A stretch of DNA of 64,000 nucleotides from Pedobacter yonginensis (GTDB taxonomy: Bacteria > Bacteroidota > Bacteroidia > Sphingobacteriales > Sphingobacteriaceae): NCBI RefSeq assembly GCF_003173595.1, contig NZ_QGNZ01000002.1, positions 620,001-684,000 on the forward strand, written 5' to 3'. Positions 1 through 8,657 of the stretch are shown here, piece by piece. Numbering within the stretch: the first letter of the stretch is position 1; each line of letters begins with the position of its first letter. The position numbers and the translations under genes were made by a program. Below the pieces are notes generated by a model, which saw only the letters and a program-made list of their open reading frames with translations, did not search any database and was not told the DNA's origin.

Positions 1-1460
1 AAAACGGCATTTCTTTTTTGCAGTTGCAAGCTCATGCTATCGAGCACAATCAAGATTAGATCGTTCATATCTACCTCGCTGTTCTCCATTTTCAGCTCGT
101 TTTTTTCTAAACGGGCAATGCTTAAAACGCGTTCTATATGATTACCCAAACGCACATTTTCATCGTAAATGATACCTGCTAAACGCTTTAAACGAGTTTT
201 ATCCGCTGTAACTTCCGGATCTTTGAGGGCTTCGCTGGCAATCATAATGGTAGCTACAGGGGTTTTAAACTCATGCGTCATATTATTAATGAAATCGGTT
301 TTCATTTCCGATAGTTTCTTCTGCTTCAAAATGGCATAAAGCGTATAAGAAAATATAAAAACCAGCACCAGTAAAAGTCCAACTGATGATGCTAAGGTGG
401 CGCCCAGATTAGAAATTATTGCGGCATTTTTATCTGGAAAACTCACAATCAATGTTCCAGGATCGCGAAATAAATCGTTTCCGAAAATTGGAACTTTATA
501 GGTGTTTTTGGGTAGAAATTCTTCTTTTGAATGCGATGCCTCAATAAATAATACCGAATCTTTATTGGCCAGGGCAATTTTGTAAGCAGGTTTTTGTGTA
601 ATGTTGTGGGCAAGTAGCTCTGTTTTAAGCAAAGCCCCCAAGGCATTGTAATTGATTCTTTTATAAATTGGAACGTTGCCCTCCTTCATTTCCTTGGCAA
701 CATCTTCTAGCAAACGTGAGCTTGTGTAGGGCGTGGTATCTTTACCCAAAGCCGCAATTTTTAATTCGAGTTTCTTTTTGGCAATTTGGTCTTCTTTTTT
801 GAATTTCAGGGCTAAGTCATCCGAAATTTTCGGAAGACCAACCAAAAGTGGATTTCCCGTTATTGGATCATTTACGAGATACCTGATGGTATCGGGCAGG
901 GTTTGAGGGGTGCGAAAATTAAACGTTTTCGCATCTGGAGCAAATAGTTTAGAGCGCATACTGTACGACTGCAACTTAAAATCTTGATCTACCATTGCAT
1001 CCATTTGTACATCAAGCCGCGCACCACCTGGCAACGAACTTTCTGGTGTTGTTAAAGACCTATAGGTAAGCTCAGACAACATTTGTGGCCTTCTATAAGA
1101 AACCCGAATGATGCTGTCTTGGTTATTGAGGTATTGCTCAATTTCTACCTCTCGCTCCTCTTGCCTAATTTCTGTTTCTTGAACGTATTGTTGCTTTAAA
1201 TCTTTAATATCGAGGGCACGTTGCCTTAAATTTTGAAGTTGTTGTAGTTTATTTTCGGCATCTTTTTTATTGATGTGATCTGCCGCATTTCGCCTTTGCA
1301 CTTTATTAACCACAACACTTAAGGTTTGATTCACTTGCTGATCGAATAGTTGAGATTTAAGCGTATAGGATTCCCTGATGTAATACAATTGCATTACAAA
1401 TACACCAAGTAAAGCCACCGTCATTAAAACGGTAATAATCCAAAAACTTCCTTTCTTCAT
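1..1460 (-). CDS. Sensor histidine kinase (partial, C-terminus off window)
   Basis: The reading frame starts at the ATG complementary to 1458-1460 and stays open to the window edge, giving 486 residues without the end. A membrane segment lies at about residues 5-23 and a second at about 345-370, enclosing a long extracytoplasmic region of over 300 residues whose first part is rich in charged and Gln residues and looks helical. A HisKA dimerisation region follows with the phospho-acceptor motif MTHEFKTP (His about 396). The ATPase domain should lie beyond position 1. No PAS or HAMP domain is obvious. This is a membrane-bound two-component kinase; its signal is unknown and its response regulator, if adjacent, is outside the window. 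Confidence 0.9.
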   Translation of the reverse strand, partial: MKKGSFWIITVLMTVALLGVFVMQLYYIRESYTLKSQLFDQQVNQTLSVVVNKVQRRNAADHINKKDAENKLQQLQNLRQRALDIKDLKQQYVQETEIRQEEREVEIEQYLNNQDSIIRVSYRRPQMLSELTYRSLTTPESSLPGGARLDVQMDAMVDQDFKLQSYSMRSKLFAPDAKTFNFRTPQTLPDTIRYLVNDPITGNPLLVGLPKISDDLALKFKKEDQIAKKKLELKIAALGKDTTPYTSSRLLEDVAKEMKEGNVPIYKRINYNALGALLKTELLAHNITQKPAYKIALANKDSVLFIEASHSKEEFLPKNTYKVPIFGNDLFRDPGTLIVSFPDKNAAIISNLGATLASSVGLLLVLVFIFSYTLYAILKQKKLSEMKTDFINNMTHEFKTPVATIMIASEALKDPEVTADKTRLKRLAGIIYDENVRLGNHIERVLSIARLEKNELKMENSEVDMNDLILIVLDSMSLQLQKRNAV

Positions 1461-1657
1461 TCAGCTGAGCAGTTCCTTGTATTCTGATCGTTTAGAGATC
1501 ATCCATCTGAAATACAATTTAGCGATCAAAAATACTTATTCGCTAAGTTAACTGTTTGTTTTTAACATATTTTAACAACGGACGATCACCCTGCTAATGA
1601 AGGGTTAATGATTGAGACAGCACTGTCTTGTAAACTACAACTGGAGTGATGAAACCG

Positions 1658-2167
1658 TTAATTTTGAAATTCTTCTGGTTTGATTGCGGCAATTTTATCC
1701 TGGATGTGGGTGAATAAAACCTGCAATTTTTCTAGCGGTACTAGCGCAACACATTCAATTTCCGATTGATCCGATTCGAATACAAGTATGCCCTTACCCT
1801 GATTTTCAAATTCGCTTGGCTTTATTTTACAAACTGAATTTTCGAGGGGAATTTCCTTCTTATTTCCTTTAAACCAGCCATAATCCGCCTCATAGGTTAT
1901 GGTATTTAGTCCAAAGCTAATCACCTCTTTTCCGAAAGTATTCCACAAGCAGATGCGGAGTAAGTAAAACCCTAGCAGAAAATAACCTGCAAAGATTAGC
2001 ACTGATAAAAATTTAATGCCTTGGCCATCTGCCAAATTTAAACTTAAACCCCATATGGGCAGCAGAAAAAACAAAAGGGTAACTGGAACTAAAATGAGCC
2101 TCACGATTAGAGAAGATTTTCCAACCTTTAACATCAATATATTGTCTTGAAAATCAATTTGATTCAT
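1658..2167 (-). CDS. Hypothetical membrane protein, two TM segments plus soluble C-terminus
   Basis: A 169-residue protein I do not recognise by family. Two hydrophobic segments lie at about residues 22-42 and 53-73, followed by a soluble C-terminal half with alternating hydrophobic residues, a layout seen in small bacterial PH-like (bPH) membrane proteins. It stands alone on the minus strand, with about 200 bp to the kinase gene downstream and 150 bp upstream that hold a pair of palindromes. The gene at 11083-11619 has the same layout but no evident sequence identity. Function unknown. Confidence 0.7.
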   Translation of the reverse strand: MNQIDFQDNILMLKVGKSSLIVRLILVPVTLLFFLLPIWGLSLNLADGQGIKFLSVLIFAGYFLLGFYLLRICLWNTFGKEVISFGLNTITYEADYGWFKGNKKEIPLENSVCKIKPSEFENQGKGILVFESDQSEIECVALVPLEKLQVLFTHIQDKIAAIKPEEFQN

Positions 2168-2198
2168 AATATAATTTGTAATTAGACACCAGTCTATC

Positions 2199-2271
2199 GC
2201 AAGCGTCCGCTTGTGTTTAATTCGTTTTAAGCCCCTTCAATAAAATATTGGCAGCCCAAGCGGACGCTTGC
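2199..2271. repeat. Pair of 15-bp palindromic repeats, mutually inverted
   Basis: GCAAGCGTCCGCTTG at 2199-2213 is the exact reverse complement of CAAGCGGACGCTTGC at 2257-2271. Each copy is itself nearly palindromic (CAAGCG, two bases, CGCTTG), so the DNA can form either two small hairpins or one 15-bp stem with a 43-nt loop. They lie in the gap between two minus-strand genes and are GC-rich in an AT-rich gap. A dispersed intergenic repeat is the likeliest explanation; a terminator for the 2319-2948 gene is possible but no T-run follows. Confidence 0.6.
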
Positions 2272-2318
2272 AACAGAATAGGCTTAATCCAAGACAGGAG
2301 GACATACTTAAATTAGTA

Positions 2319-2948
2319 CTATTTTCGTAGCCTAGATTTTTTATCATACTCATCAAAATTTGTTAAATCAAATCCTAAATAGTCTATTAACCATATTCCA
2401 TTAGTCTTCGTGAGGGTGAAAACAGACTGATTAAATCTCGAAATATCGAATTTAACCATCGCTTTATCATATATTATACGGATTTTTGCAAATCGTCCTT
2501 CCTTTATATGGTCTAATATTTCTTCAGGCTCGAAACCAAATATAACATCACAATTTAAACCAGGTATTGCAAATTCTCCTGCACTAGCTGGGTAAGGTTT
2601 TGAGTTCCTAATTTCATCTGCAATCTTTTGATGATATTGACGTAAATTATTAATAAAACTTTCTGAGACATAGTTGCTTGATTTAATATGGCCTAAATAG
2701 TTTTCAACAGCAACCATATCTATGCTTAATTTTATCATCGTATCTACTCGCTCCCTCACAATTATCGGATGAAATTCTTTTTCTGGATAGTTTTCCTTTG
2801 TTGTATCTAAAACTTCATCCAACCGGTACCAGTTTAAGAAATTCAGAATTGAGCATTTAATGTTTTTTACATCTACATTCTCTTTTTTTTGTCCATAGCT
2901 AACACTAAAGAGAATCGAAAATATTAATATCAATACCAACTTTTTCAT
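2319..2948 (-). CDS. Secreted hypothetical protein; possible immunity protein
   Basis: A 209-residue protein with a clear signal peptide (hydrophobic residues 4-17, cleavage expected after SYG, then Gln). The mature part has an N-terminal helical region (FLNWYR) and a C-terminal mixed segment ending in LTKTNGIWLIDYLGF, resembling DUF3828/NTF2-like periplasmic proteins; this resemblance is from memory of the fold pattern and is not certain. Its start codon is only 4 bp from the stop of the truncated peptidase remnant at 2953-3351, so the two were probably an effector gene followed by its periplasmic immunity gene. This role is inferred from position only. Confidence 0.65.
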   Translation of the reverse strand: MKKLVLILIFSILFSVSYGQKKENVDVKNIKCSILNFLNWYRLDEVLDTTKENYPEKEFHPIIVRERVDTMIKLSIDMVAVENYLGHIKSSNYVSESFINNLRQYHQKIADEIRNSKPYPASAGEFAIPGLNCDVIFGFEPEEILDHIKEGRFAKIRIIYDKAMVKFDISRFNQSVFTLTKTNGIWLIDYLGFDLTNFDEYDKKSRLRK

Positions 2949-2952
2949 AATT

Positions 2953-3351
2953 CTATTTTTTTATGTTCTTGCGGACTTGCGTTACAATATAATCATGCAT
3001 CCCCGCTAAATTTCTGTATCCTACTATTGCAGTTTGTCTGGTAATTTTGCCTGAAGAGGGATTATAATACAACCTGTTATTATAACTTGCCCCGGCTGCA
3101 GGGCTATCCGTAGCACTATCAACGAACTGAAAATATTTTCCTTTTGTGTCAGTACCCATGCGTACAATAACAACATCGTGGTCAATAGCCTTATCCTTAT
3201 TTGCTAAAGGAGCACCTGGGCTATTGTCAACTCCTATTAAAACTGGTATCTTTTGATTAAACGAACTGATGAGGTAATTGATTGCCTTTTTAGTTTCAGC
3301 TAAATCTACGCCATTTTGAGTAGTATAATAAATTACGTGTGGCAGAAAATT
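2953..3351 (-). pseudogene. 5'-truncated papain-like peptidase/amidase effector domain (remnant)
   Basis: The frame is open for 132 codons from just after a TGA at 3352-3354, but the first ATG is at 3159, leaving only 68 residues. The upstream codons are clearly coding-like: PVLIGVDNSPGAP, then DHDVVIVRMG, then KYFQFVDSATDS, then LYYNPSSGKITR and a C-terminal YIVTQVRK. This His-then-Asp pattern is that of the C-terminal half of papain-like/NlpC-type peptidase domains found at the ends of polymorphic toxins and type VI effectors. The N-terminal half with the catalytic Cys is missing, and the frame ends at the T-run of the terminator for the DUF3127 gene. I read it as a deletion remnant. Confidence 0.6.
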
Positions 3352-3353
3352 TC

Positions 3354-3382
3354 AAAAAAAATGCCAGAATTAAATTCCGGCA
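3354..3382 (-). terminator. Intrinsic terminator of the DUF3127 gene
   Basis: On the minus strand a 10-bp stem (TGCCGGAATT / AATTCTGGCA with one G-U pair) is followed directly by eight T residues. It lies 38 bp beyond the stop codon of the DUF3127 gene. Confidence 0.8.
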
Positions 3383-3419
3383 TGGTTCAAAATTGTTTGC
3401 TTTAAAAAAGAATCTTTAT

Positions 3420-3788
3420 TTAGAAAGGCAAGTCATCATCTTCTCCTGGTGCATTGCTTACATCAACTGGTGCGGCGTAAGCTGGGGTGCTAGCTGCCGG
3501 TGCGCCCGCTGCAATGGCATTAATGCGCCAAATAACCAAACTATTAAAATATGATGTTTTTCCTGTTTTATCTGTCCAAGGGCGACCACGTAAATTAAAG
3601 AAAACTTCAACCTCATCGCCTGCTTTAAATGTATCTAATAATGCAGTTTTATCTTGTAATGCCTCAAAACGGATATATTCCGGGTATGTTGGATTTTCTG
3701 CGTATTCTACTATTAAATCACGTTTTTTAAACGTTTCACTTACTTGCTGAGTGGCACCTACTTCGTGTACTTTTCCTTTAATTTCCAT
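3420..3788 (-). CDS. DUF3127 domain protein, SSB-like OB fold with acidic tip
   Basis: A 122-residue protein starting at MEIKGKVHEVG; a longer frame from 3821 adds 11 residues of poor quality and would overlap the divergent promoter region. The body matches DUF3127, an OB-fold family restricted largely to Bacteroidota, with the segment FFNLRGRPWTDKTGK. After a low-complexity Ala/Pro linker it ends in EDDDLPF, the acidic C-terminal tip by which single-stranded DNA-binding proteins recruit repair and replication partners. It is therefore probably a nucleic-acid-binding SSB paralog. It is divergent from the methyltransferase gene and has its own terminator. Confidence 0.85.
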   Translation of the reverse strand: MEIKGKVHEVGATQQVSETFKKRDLIVEYAENPTYPEYIRFEALQDKTALLDTFKAGDEVEVFFNLRGRPWTDKTGKTSYFNSLVIWRINAIAAGAPAASTPAYAAPVDVSNAPGEDDDLPF

Positions 3789-3856
3789 ATCTAATACTAA
3801 TAATGTACGTATATAAGTCAAATCTCAATATTTTTATTGATAACTTCGCATATATT

Positions 3857-5056
3857 ATGATGCAAGTTTTCCACAATAAAAGCAAGGTAATTATTACCTG
3901 CAATAAGCGCCTTTCTCCGTATTTGCAAGAGGAGGTTACCGCCCTAGGTTATACAATAGAAAGATCATTTCAAACTGGTGTTGAGCTTAATATCACCCTC
4001 ACAGAGTGTATAAAGCTAAATTTGAACTTGCGTTGCGCCAGCCAAATTTTGTATGCTATAAAAAGTTTTAAGGCCATTACGCCCGATGATTTGTATAATG
4101 AAATAAAGGAAATTGAGTGGGAAGAATTGATTGATTTTGCAGGCTATTTCTCTGTAACTTCTAATGTAGATAACCCGAACATTACCACGCCTTTATTTGC
4201 AAATTTAAAAGTGAAGGATGCGATTGTAGATCGCATGAAAGAGAAAAAGGGCATCCGCCCAAATTCTGGTTCTGATGCAAATAAAGCGGTGGTCCATTTA
4301 TATTGGAAAGATGCTGAAGCCGATATTTTTATTGATACCTCCGGCGAAACTTTAGCCAAACACGGTTACCGTAAAATACCAGGGAAAGCACCAATGTTAG
4401 AGGCCCTGGCATCGGGGGTAATCTATGCCACCCAATGGGATAAAAAATCGCCATTTATTAACCCCATGTGTGGATCTGGTACATTAGCCATTGAGGCTGC
4501 CCTTATTGCAACCAACCGTGCACCTGGCTTATACCGAATGAATTATGCCTTCATGCATATTTTAGGTTACAATGAAGAGGAATTTTTTGCCGAGCGAAGA
4601 ATTTTAAAGGATCAGGTAATTAAAAATATCGACCTTAAGATTGTTGCTTCTGATATTTCTGAGGACGCGGTAGAGGTTACACGCAGGAATGCAAAAACTG
4701 CTGGCGTTGATACAATTATAGAATTTGAAGTATGCGATTTTGAACTTACTCCAGTGCCCGAAGATGCAAAAGGTGTTGTGGTTTTTAATCCAGAATATGG
4801 TGAGCGTTTGGGGGTACACAGCAAATTGGAAACCACCTATAAGCGTATGGGCGATTTTATGAAAAGCAAATGCAAAGGATATACTGGCTATATTTTTACA
4901 GGCAACCCTGATTTGGCAAAGAAAATTGGCTTGAAAGCTTCTAAAAAGATAGAATTTTACAATGGTAAATTGGATTGCAGAATGCTTGAATACGAGCTGT
5001 ATGATGGTACGCGCAGATTACCTCAAGCAGATAAGCATCCAGAAATTACTCCATAA
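3857..5056 (+). CDS. rlmL: THUMP-domain class I SAM-dependent RNA methyltransferase (RlmL-like)
   Basis: A 399-residue protein with an N-terminal THUMP/ferredoxin-like RNA-binding region (about 1-160) and a Rossmann methyltransferase domain (about 165-390). The SAM-binding motif is INPMCGSGTLAIEAAL and motif IV is FNPEYGERLG. It corresponds to the N-terminal half of E. coli RlmL, which makes m2G2445 in 23S rRNA; the second methyltransferase half is absent, as is usual outside gammaproteobacteria. The start at 3857 (MMQVFHNKSK) is preferred to 3803, which adds 18 residues overlapping the promoter gap. Motif IV normally reads NPPY; here the third residue is Glu. Confidence 0.85.
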   Translation: MMQVFHNKSKVIITCNKRLSPYLQEEVTALGYTIERSFQTGVELNITLTECIKLNLNLRCASQILYAIKSFKAITPDDLYNEIKEIEWEELIDFAGYFSVTSNVDNPNITTPLFANLKVKDAIVDRMKEKKGIRPNSGSDANKAVVHLYWKDAEADIFIDTSGETLAKHGYRKIPGKAPMLEALASGVIYATQWDKKSPFINPMCGSGTLAIEAALIATNRAPGLYRMNYAFMHILGYNEEEFFAERRILKDQVIKNIDLKIVASDISEDAVEVTRRNAKTAGVDTIIEFEVCDFELTPVPEDAKGVVVFNPEYGERLGVHSKLETTYKRMGDFMKSKCKGYTGYIFTGNPDLAKKIGLKASKKIEFYNGKLDCRMLEYELYDGTRRLPQADKHPEITP

Positions 5057-5072
5057 TGGGAGTGATTTCTGG
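5039..5072. terminator. Bidirectional terminator-like hairpin between convergent genes
   Basis: A 14-bp stem with one T-G pair (CCAGAAATTACTCC at 5039-5052, GGAGTGATTTCTGG at 5059-5072) and a 6-nt loop overlaps the stop codon of the methyltransferase gene. It separates that gene from the convergent exporter gene ending at 5094. The T-run is weak on both sides. Confidence 0.6.
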
Positions 5073-5093
5073 ATTATTTCTCAACGTATTTGA

Positions 5094-7358
5094 TTAATCT
5101 TTTGATTGTAAGCTTGTTGTTTTCTTTCTGGCTTTTTTAATGGCCTCGCTCATACTTGGAAACTGTTTGTGCCACATGGTGGTGTACATGCCGTCTAACT
5201 TAACCAACTCTGCGTGCGTACCTTCCTCAATCAGTTTTCCTTCCTTCAAAACAACGATTTTATCGGCACTTACTACTGTACTCAACCGATGTGCAATTAA
5301 AATAATGGTTTTCCCTTGCGCTCTCAATAAAGAAATTGCGTTATGGATATGCTCTTCTGATGAGGAATCTAAAGAGGAAGTTGCCTCGTCTAAAATTAAG
5401 ATTTCTGGTTCGCGATAAAGCGCTCTGGCAATGGCCAATCTTTGTCTTTGCCCACCAGATAAGGTTGTAGCATTTTCGCCAAGATAGGTATCAAAACCAT
5501 TGGGCAAGCGTTCGATAAAGTCCATAATATTGATTTGTACACAGATCCGCACAATCTTTTTCATATCAGGCTCCATCTCTCCAACAGCAATATTTTCAAT
5601 TACATTCCCTGCAAAGAGGTGCACGTCTTGAGGTACAACCGCTACAATTTTTCTTAAACTTTCATTGGTAATGTAGTTGATATCAAACTCTCCAATCATA
5701 ATGTTTCCAGATTGAAGGGGGTAAATGTTTTGAAGCAAGGACAGCAAAGTTGTTTTACCTGAGCCACTTTCGCCCACAATGGCAGTTATTTTACCTTTTT
5801 CGATGTGCAGGTTAAAATCTTCGAATACCGTAACCCGTGTTCCGTATCTAAAATTTACATTTCTAAAAGCTACATCACCAACCATATCGGTAGTTAAATC
5901 GGTTCTGTTTTCTGTTTTTTCCCTTTCCAAATCCATAATCTCAAACAATCGATCGGCAGCGATTCTGGCATCTTGAAAAACTTTGTTCATCCCAATTAGG
6001 CCAATTACCGGGCCGGTAAAATAGCCAATTATGGCATAGAATGATAAAAGCTCGCCAGGGGTAATTAGATTTTGAAGCACAAAACTAGCTCCTGCCCAAA
6101 GCAAAATTACCGCGAAAATACTGGAAACAAAACTGCTGGCATTACCAATTAAAAGAGAGTTGGTACCGGAGGTGTAAACGGTTTTAAGCAAGTTAATAAA
6201 CCTGATTTCTGTTTTTAAGTTGGAGAAATTTTCCAGTCCAAAACGCTTAATTGTACTCACAGAATTTACCGATTCTACCAATTGATTTTCCAAATCGGCA
6301 CTTTTTTCCATCAGTTTACGCTGCGTATTTCTGTTTAGCTTATTGGAGAAATAATAAATCAGCGCATAAAGTGGGATTACGGTGAGCATAATCAACGCCA
6401 GTTTCCAATAATAGGTAAACATCAATGCAAAAGAGAAAATCAAAATAAACACGTTTACGGCAAAGCCGATTAACACATCGTTTATAAAAGCCCTGATTTT
6501 TACCGCATCGTTCATTCTCGAAATAATTTCCCCAACACGCATGGTATCAAAGAATTGTTGCGGAAGTTTTAGCAAATGCTTATAATAACCTAAAATTAGC
6601 CTTGCATCTATCTGCTGTCCTGTTTTAATGGTTAATAAGGTTTTGGCATAATTCAGAAAAATTTGCAGCAGAATGATGATGATCATTACCGTACCCATCA
6701 AATTTAGTAGATTGGTATTTCCTTCTGGCAACACATTATCTACAATTTTCTGCAAAAAAATTGAGGTGGATAAACCCAATATCGTGTAAAATATGGCACC
6801 AATCAAAACTTGAATGAGTACAGATTTATGTGGGGTTAACAAGTAAATAAACCTTTTTTCTATAGAAATACGTTCCGTCCCAGCCGTAAAATCATCGCCA
6901 GGCAAAAGCATAATCAAAACACCAGTCCATTTTTGCCTAAATTCATCGTGACTTAATTTCTGCATTTCACCGTACGCCGGGTCCATAACTTCTATGTAAT
7001 CTTCTGAAATAGCATATAGTACAATATAATGCGCTAGATTATTATGATTAACGTGTGCAATAACGGGTAAGGGGATGCTAAATAGGTTTTCGTAACTGGC
7101 TTTTACGCCTTTAGCAGAAAATCCCAATCGGGCAGAAGCCTCAATTAAACCTAAAACATTGGTTCCCTTTTTATCGGTTGATGCATATTGCCTGATGCGG
7201 GCGATGGGCAGATCGAGGCCATAGTGAATGGAAATTGAAGCCAAACAGGCGGCCCCGCAGTCGGTAACATCATGCTGCTTAATGATGGTACGTTTTGCAT
7301 TCTTTTTATTGCTTAGCCTTGTCTTGAAAGCTTCAAAAAATTCGGGTACGGATTTCAT
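5094..7358 (-). CDS. C39-peptidase-containing ABC exporter (PCAT, bacteriocin-type)
   Basis: A 754-residue half-transporter in the inner membrane. The N-terminal C39 peptidase (about 25-150) has QHDVTDCGAAC with catalytic Cys34, His110 in NNLAHYIVLY and Asp126 in MDPAYG; this domain cleaves double-glycine leaders. The membrane domain follows (about 175-460), then the ATPase with Walker A GESGSGKTT (about 528), signature LSGGQRQR and Walker B ILILDEATSSLD. All catalytic residues are present, so it should be active. It overlaps the adaptor gene by 4 bp (ATGA-type coupling). Its likely substrates are the GG-leader peptides encoded just upstream. No TolC-type outer-membrane channel is in the window and must be supplied elsewhere. 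Confidence 0.93.
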   Translation of the reverse strand: MKSVPEFFEAFKTRLSNKKNAKRTIIKQHDVTDCGAACLASISIHYGLDLPIARIRQYASTDKKGTNVLGLIEASARLGFSAKGVKASYENLFSIPLPVIAHVNHNNLAHYIVLYAISEDYIEVMDPAYGEMQKLSHDEFRQKWTGVLIMLLPGDDFTAGTERISIEKRFIYLLTPHKSVLIQVLIGAIFYTILGLSTSIFLQKIVDNVLPEGNTNLLNLMGTVMIIIILLQIFLNYAKTLLTIKTGQQIDARLILGYYKHLLKLPQQFFDTMRVGEIISRMNDAVKIRAFINDVLIGFAVNVFILIFSFALMFTYYWKLALIMLTVIPLYALIYYFSNKLNRNTQRKLMEKSADLENQLVESVNSVSTIKRFGLENFSNLKTEIRFINLLKTVYTSGTNSLLIGNASSFVSSIFAVILLWAGASFVLQNLITPGELLSFYAIIGYFTGPVIGLIGMNKVFQDARIAADRLFEIMDLEREKTENRTDLTTDMVGDVAFRNVNFRYGTRVTVFEDFNLHIEKGKITAIVGESGSGKTTLLSLLQNIYPLQSGNIMIGEFDINYITNESLRKIVAVVPQDVHLFAGNVIENIAVGEMEPDMKKIVRICVQINIMDFIERLPNGFDTYLGENATTLSGGQRQRLAIARALYREPEILILDEATSSLDSSSEEHIHNAISLLRAQGKTIILIAHRLSTVVSADKIVVLKEGKLIEEGTHAELVKLDGMYTTMWHKQFPSMSEAIKKARKKTTSLQSKD

Positions 7359-8560
7359 AGGCTACTCACTTGGGTTTCTTTGTTTTCTGGAATCACGTTT
7401 GGATTTAACCAGTCATCGGCTTTATCATATAGCAGTTGGAAAAGAGATCTTCTGGTTACGAAAAAACGCGCTTGAAGGGTCATCCCTTTTTTAATTTTTC
7501 CAACATATCCGTTTCGGAGTTTCAAACTGTTTTTGTCTAATAGGCAACGAACTTTGAAATATGGCTGACTTCCGTTTTGCATAAATATGTCGCTCGAAAT
7601 GGAGATAACCTTTCCGGTTGCCATCCCCCACTCATTATAATTATAGGCATCAATTTGGAAACGAGCCTTGGTACCTATTTTTAATAATCCGATGTCTTTT
7701 GGTTGAACATAGGTTTCGGCAATTAGGCCAGAATCTGGCGAAATCTCTCCTAAAATTTCGTTGGCTGATATTGTGCTCCCGGGCTGTATCCCTTTTAATT
7801 GCTGAACGGTGCCCGTTAACGGTGCTTTTATGGTGTAAAATTCTTTCTCTTCGTTGTATTGCTTATCTTTAGCGCCAAGTTGTTGATTTTGAATCGTTAA
7901 CTGATTTAATTCGGTTTGCCATTTGCTCCCCTGTTCTTCGCCTATTAAAGAAAGCTCATTAAAAACATTGTCTTTTTTGAGCTTCATCTCATCATATTCG
8001 ACAGCAGAAACAGCCTTTTTTTTGTACAAATACGCATAGCGATCGTAATTTTTATAGGCGAGTTGGTAACGGGCTTTGGCTTCGGTTACTCGCTGCATAA
8101 ATAAACTGTACTGTTGCCCATAAACACCCGATTTTAGCGGCAGTTTTTTAGACCAATCATTCCGCCTGTAGGCATTAATCAACAAACCCAAGTCATAAAG
8201 CTGATCCTCAACATCTGTTTGTTGAAATTGGTTTAATGCATCCTGACTTTCGATATTTTCTTTTTTTATGGTGAGTAAAACCTGGCCAGCTTTTACATGC
8301 ATATTTTCTTTAATAAATAAAGAATCTATTCGCCCTGCAATTAATGGCTTAATTTCATTTCTTTCGGCAGTTGGCCTAAATAGTCCGGTGCTTTTTACGT
8401 TAACATCTACACGGATGATAAACATCGCTAAAAATGCAACAATTAGAACCGCCAAAATAACCTGATAAATTACCTTGGTGTATGAGTTATGAGAATGGAA
8501 ATGGTATTCAGCCGTATTCTCAATAACTTCTTTAGGGAATATGTATTTGTCACTATCCAT
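7355..8560 (-). CDS. HlyD-family periplasmic adaptor of the peptide exporter
   Basis: A 401-residue membrane fusion protein. A single membrane anchor lies at about residues 30-50; then a lipoyl/biotinyl half (GRIDSLFIKENMHVKAGQ), a long helical hairpin (about 90-240), the second lipoyl half (FYTIKAPLTGTVQQL) and a beta-barrel region toward the C-terminus. Adaptors of this kind bridge an ABC exporter and an outer-membrane channel. It is translationally coupled to the exporter gene and lies downstream of the precursor peptide genes on the same strand. Confidence 0.9.
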   Translation of the reverse strand: MDSDKYIFPKEVIENTAEYHFHSHNSYTKVIYQVILAVLIVAFLAMFIIRVDVNVKSTGLFRPTAERNEIKPLIAGRIDSLFIKENMHVKAGQVLLTIKKENIESQDALNQFQQTDVEDQLYDLGLLINAYRRNDWSKKLPLKSGVYGQQYSLFMQRVTEAKARYQLAYKNYDRYAYLYKKKAVSAVEYDEMKLKKDNVFNELSLIGEEQGSKWQTELNQLTIQNQQLGAKDKQYNEEKEFYTIKAPLTGTVQQLKGIQPGSTISANEILGEISPDSGLIAETYVQPKDIGLLKIGTKARFQIDAYNYNEWGMATGKVISISSDIFMQNGSQPYFKVRCLLDKNSLKLRNGYVGKIKKGMTLQARFFVTRRSLFQLLYDKADDWLNPNVIPENKETQVSSL

Positions 8561-8605
8561 ATGTAATTTATATACGCAATTGAGGCACTTTGGTTTTATA
8601 TGTCA

Positions 8606-8635
8606 TAAAAAAAGACCACAGAATTTGGCCCTTTT
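8606..8635 (-). terminator. Terminator after the third peptide gene
   Basis: On the minus strand AAAGGGCCA pairs with TGGTCTTTT (9 bp, two G-U pairs, 7-nt loop), continuing into a seven-T run. It lies between the third peptide gene and the adaptor gene, so the exporter genes may be read by partial read-through or from a promoter at about 8565-8605. Confidence 0.55.
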
Positions 8636-8657
8636 CTTCATTTATTGATGGTGACAA

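Noticed and set aside
449..646. 65-residue minus-strand frame with own ATG
   Set aside because: It lies entirely within the histidine kinase frame on the same strand but out of register; the kinase translation is clearly the real one.
1562..1578. TTAACAT followed by TTAACAA upstream of the first kinase, as a further Pho box
   Set aside because: Spacing is 10 bp rather than 11, the second unit is imperfect, and the orientation is opposite to the only nearby gene.
5094..8560. Exporter as a classical type I haemolysin system
   Set aside because: The ABC protein has a complete catalytic C39 domain with Cys, and the substrates nearby have GG leaders; no RTX protein is present.
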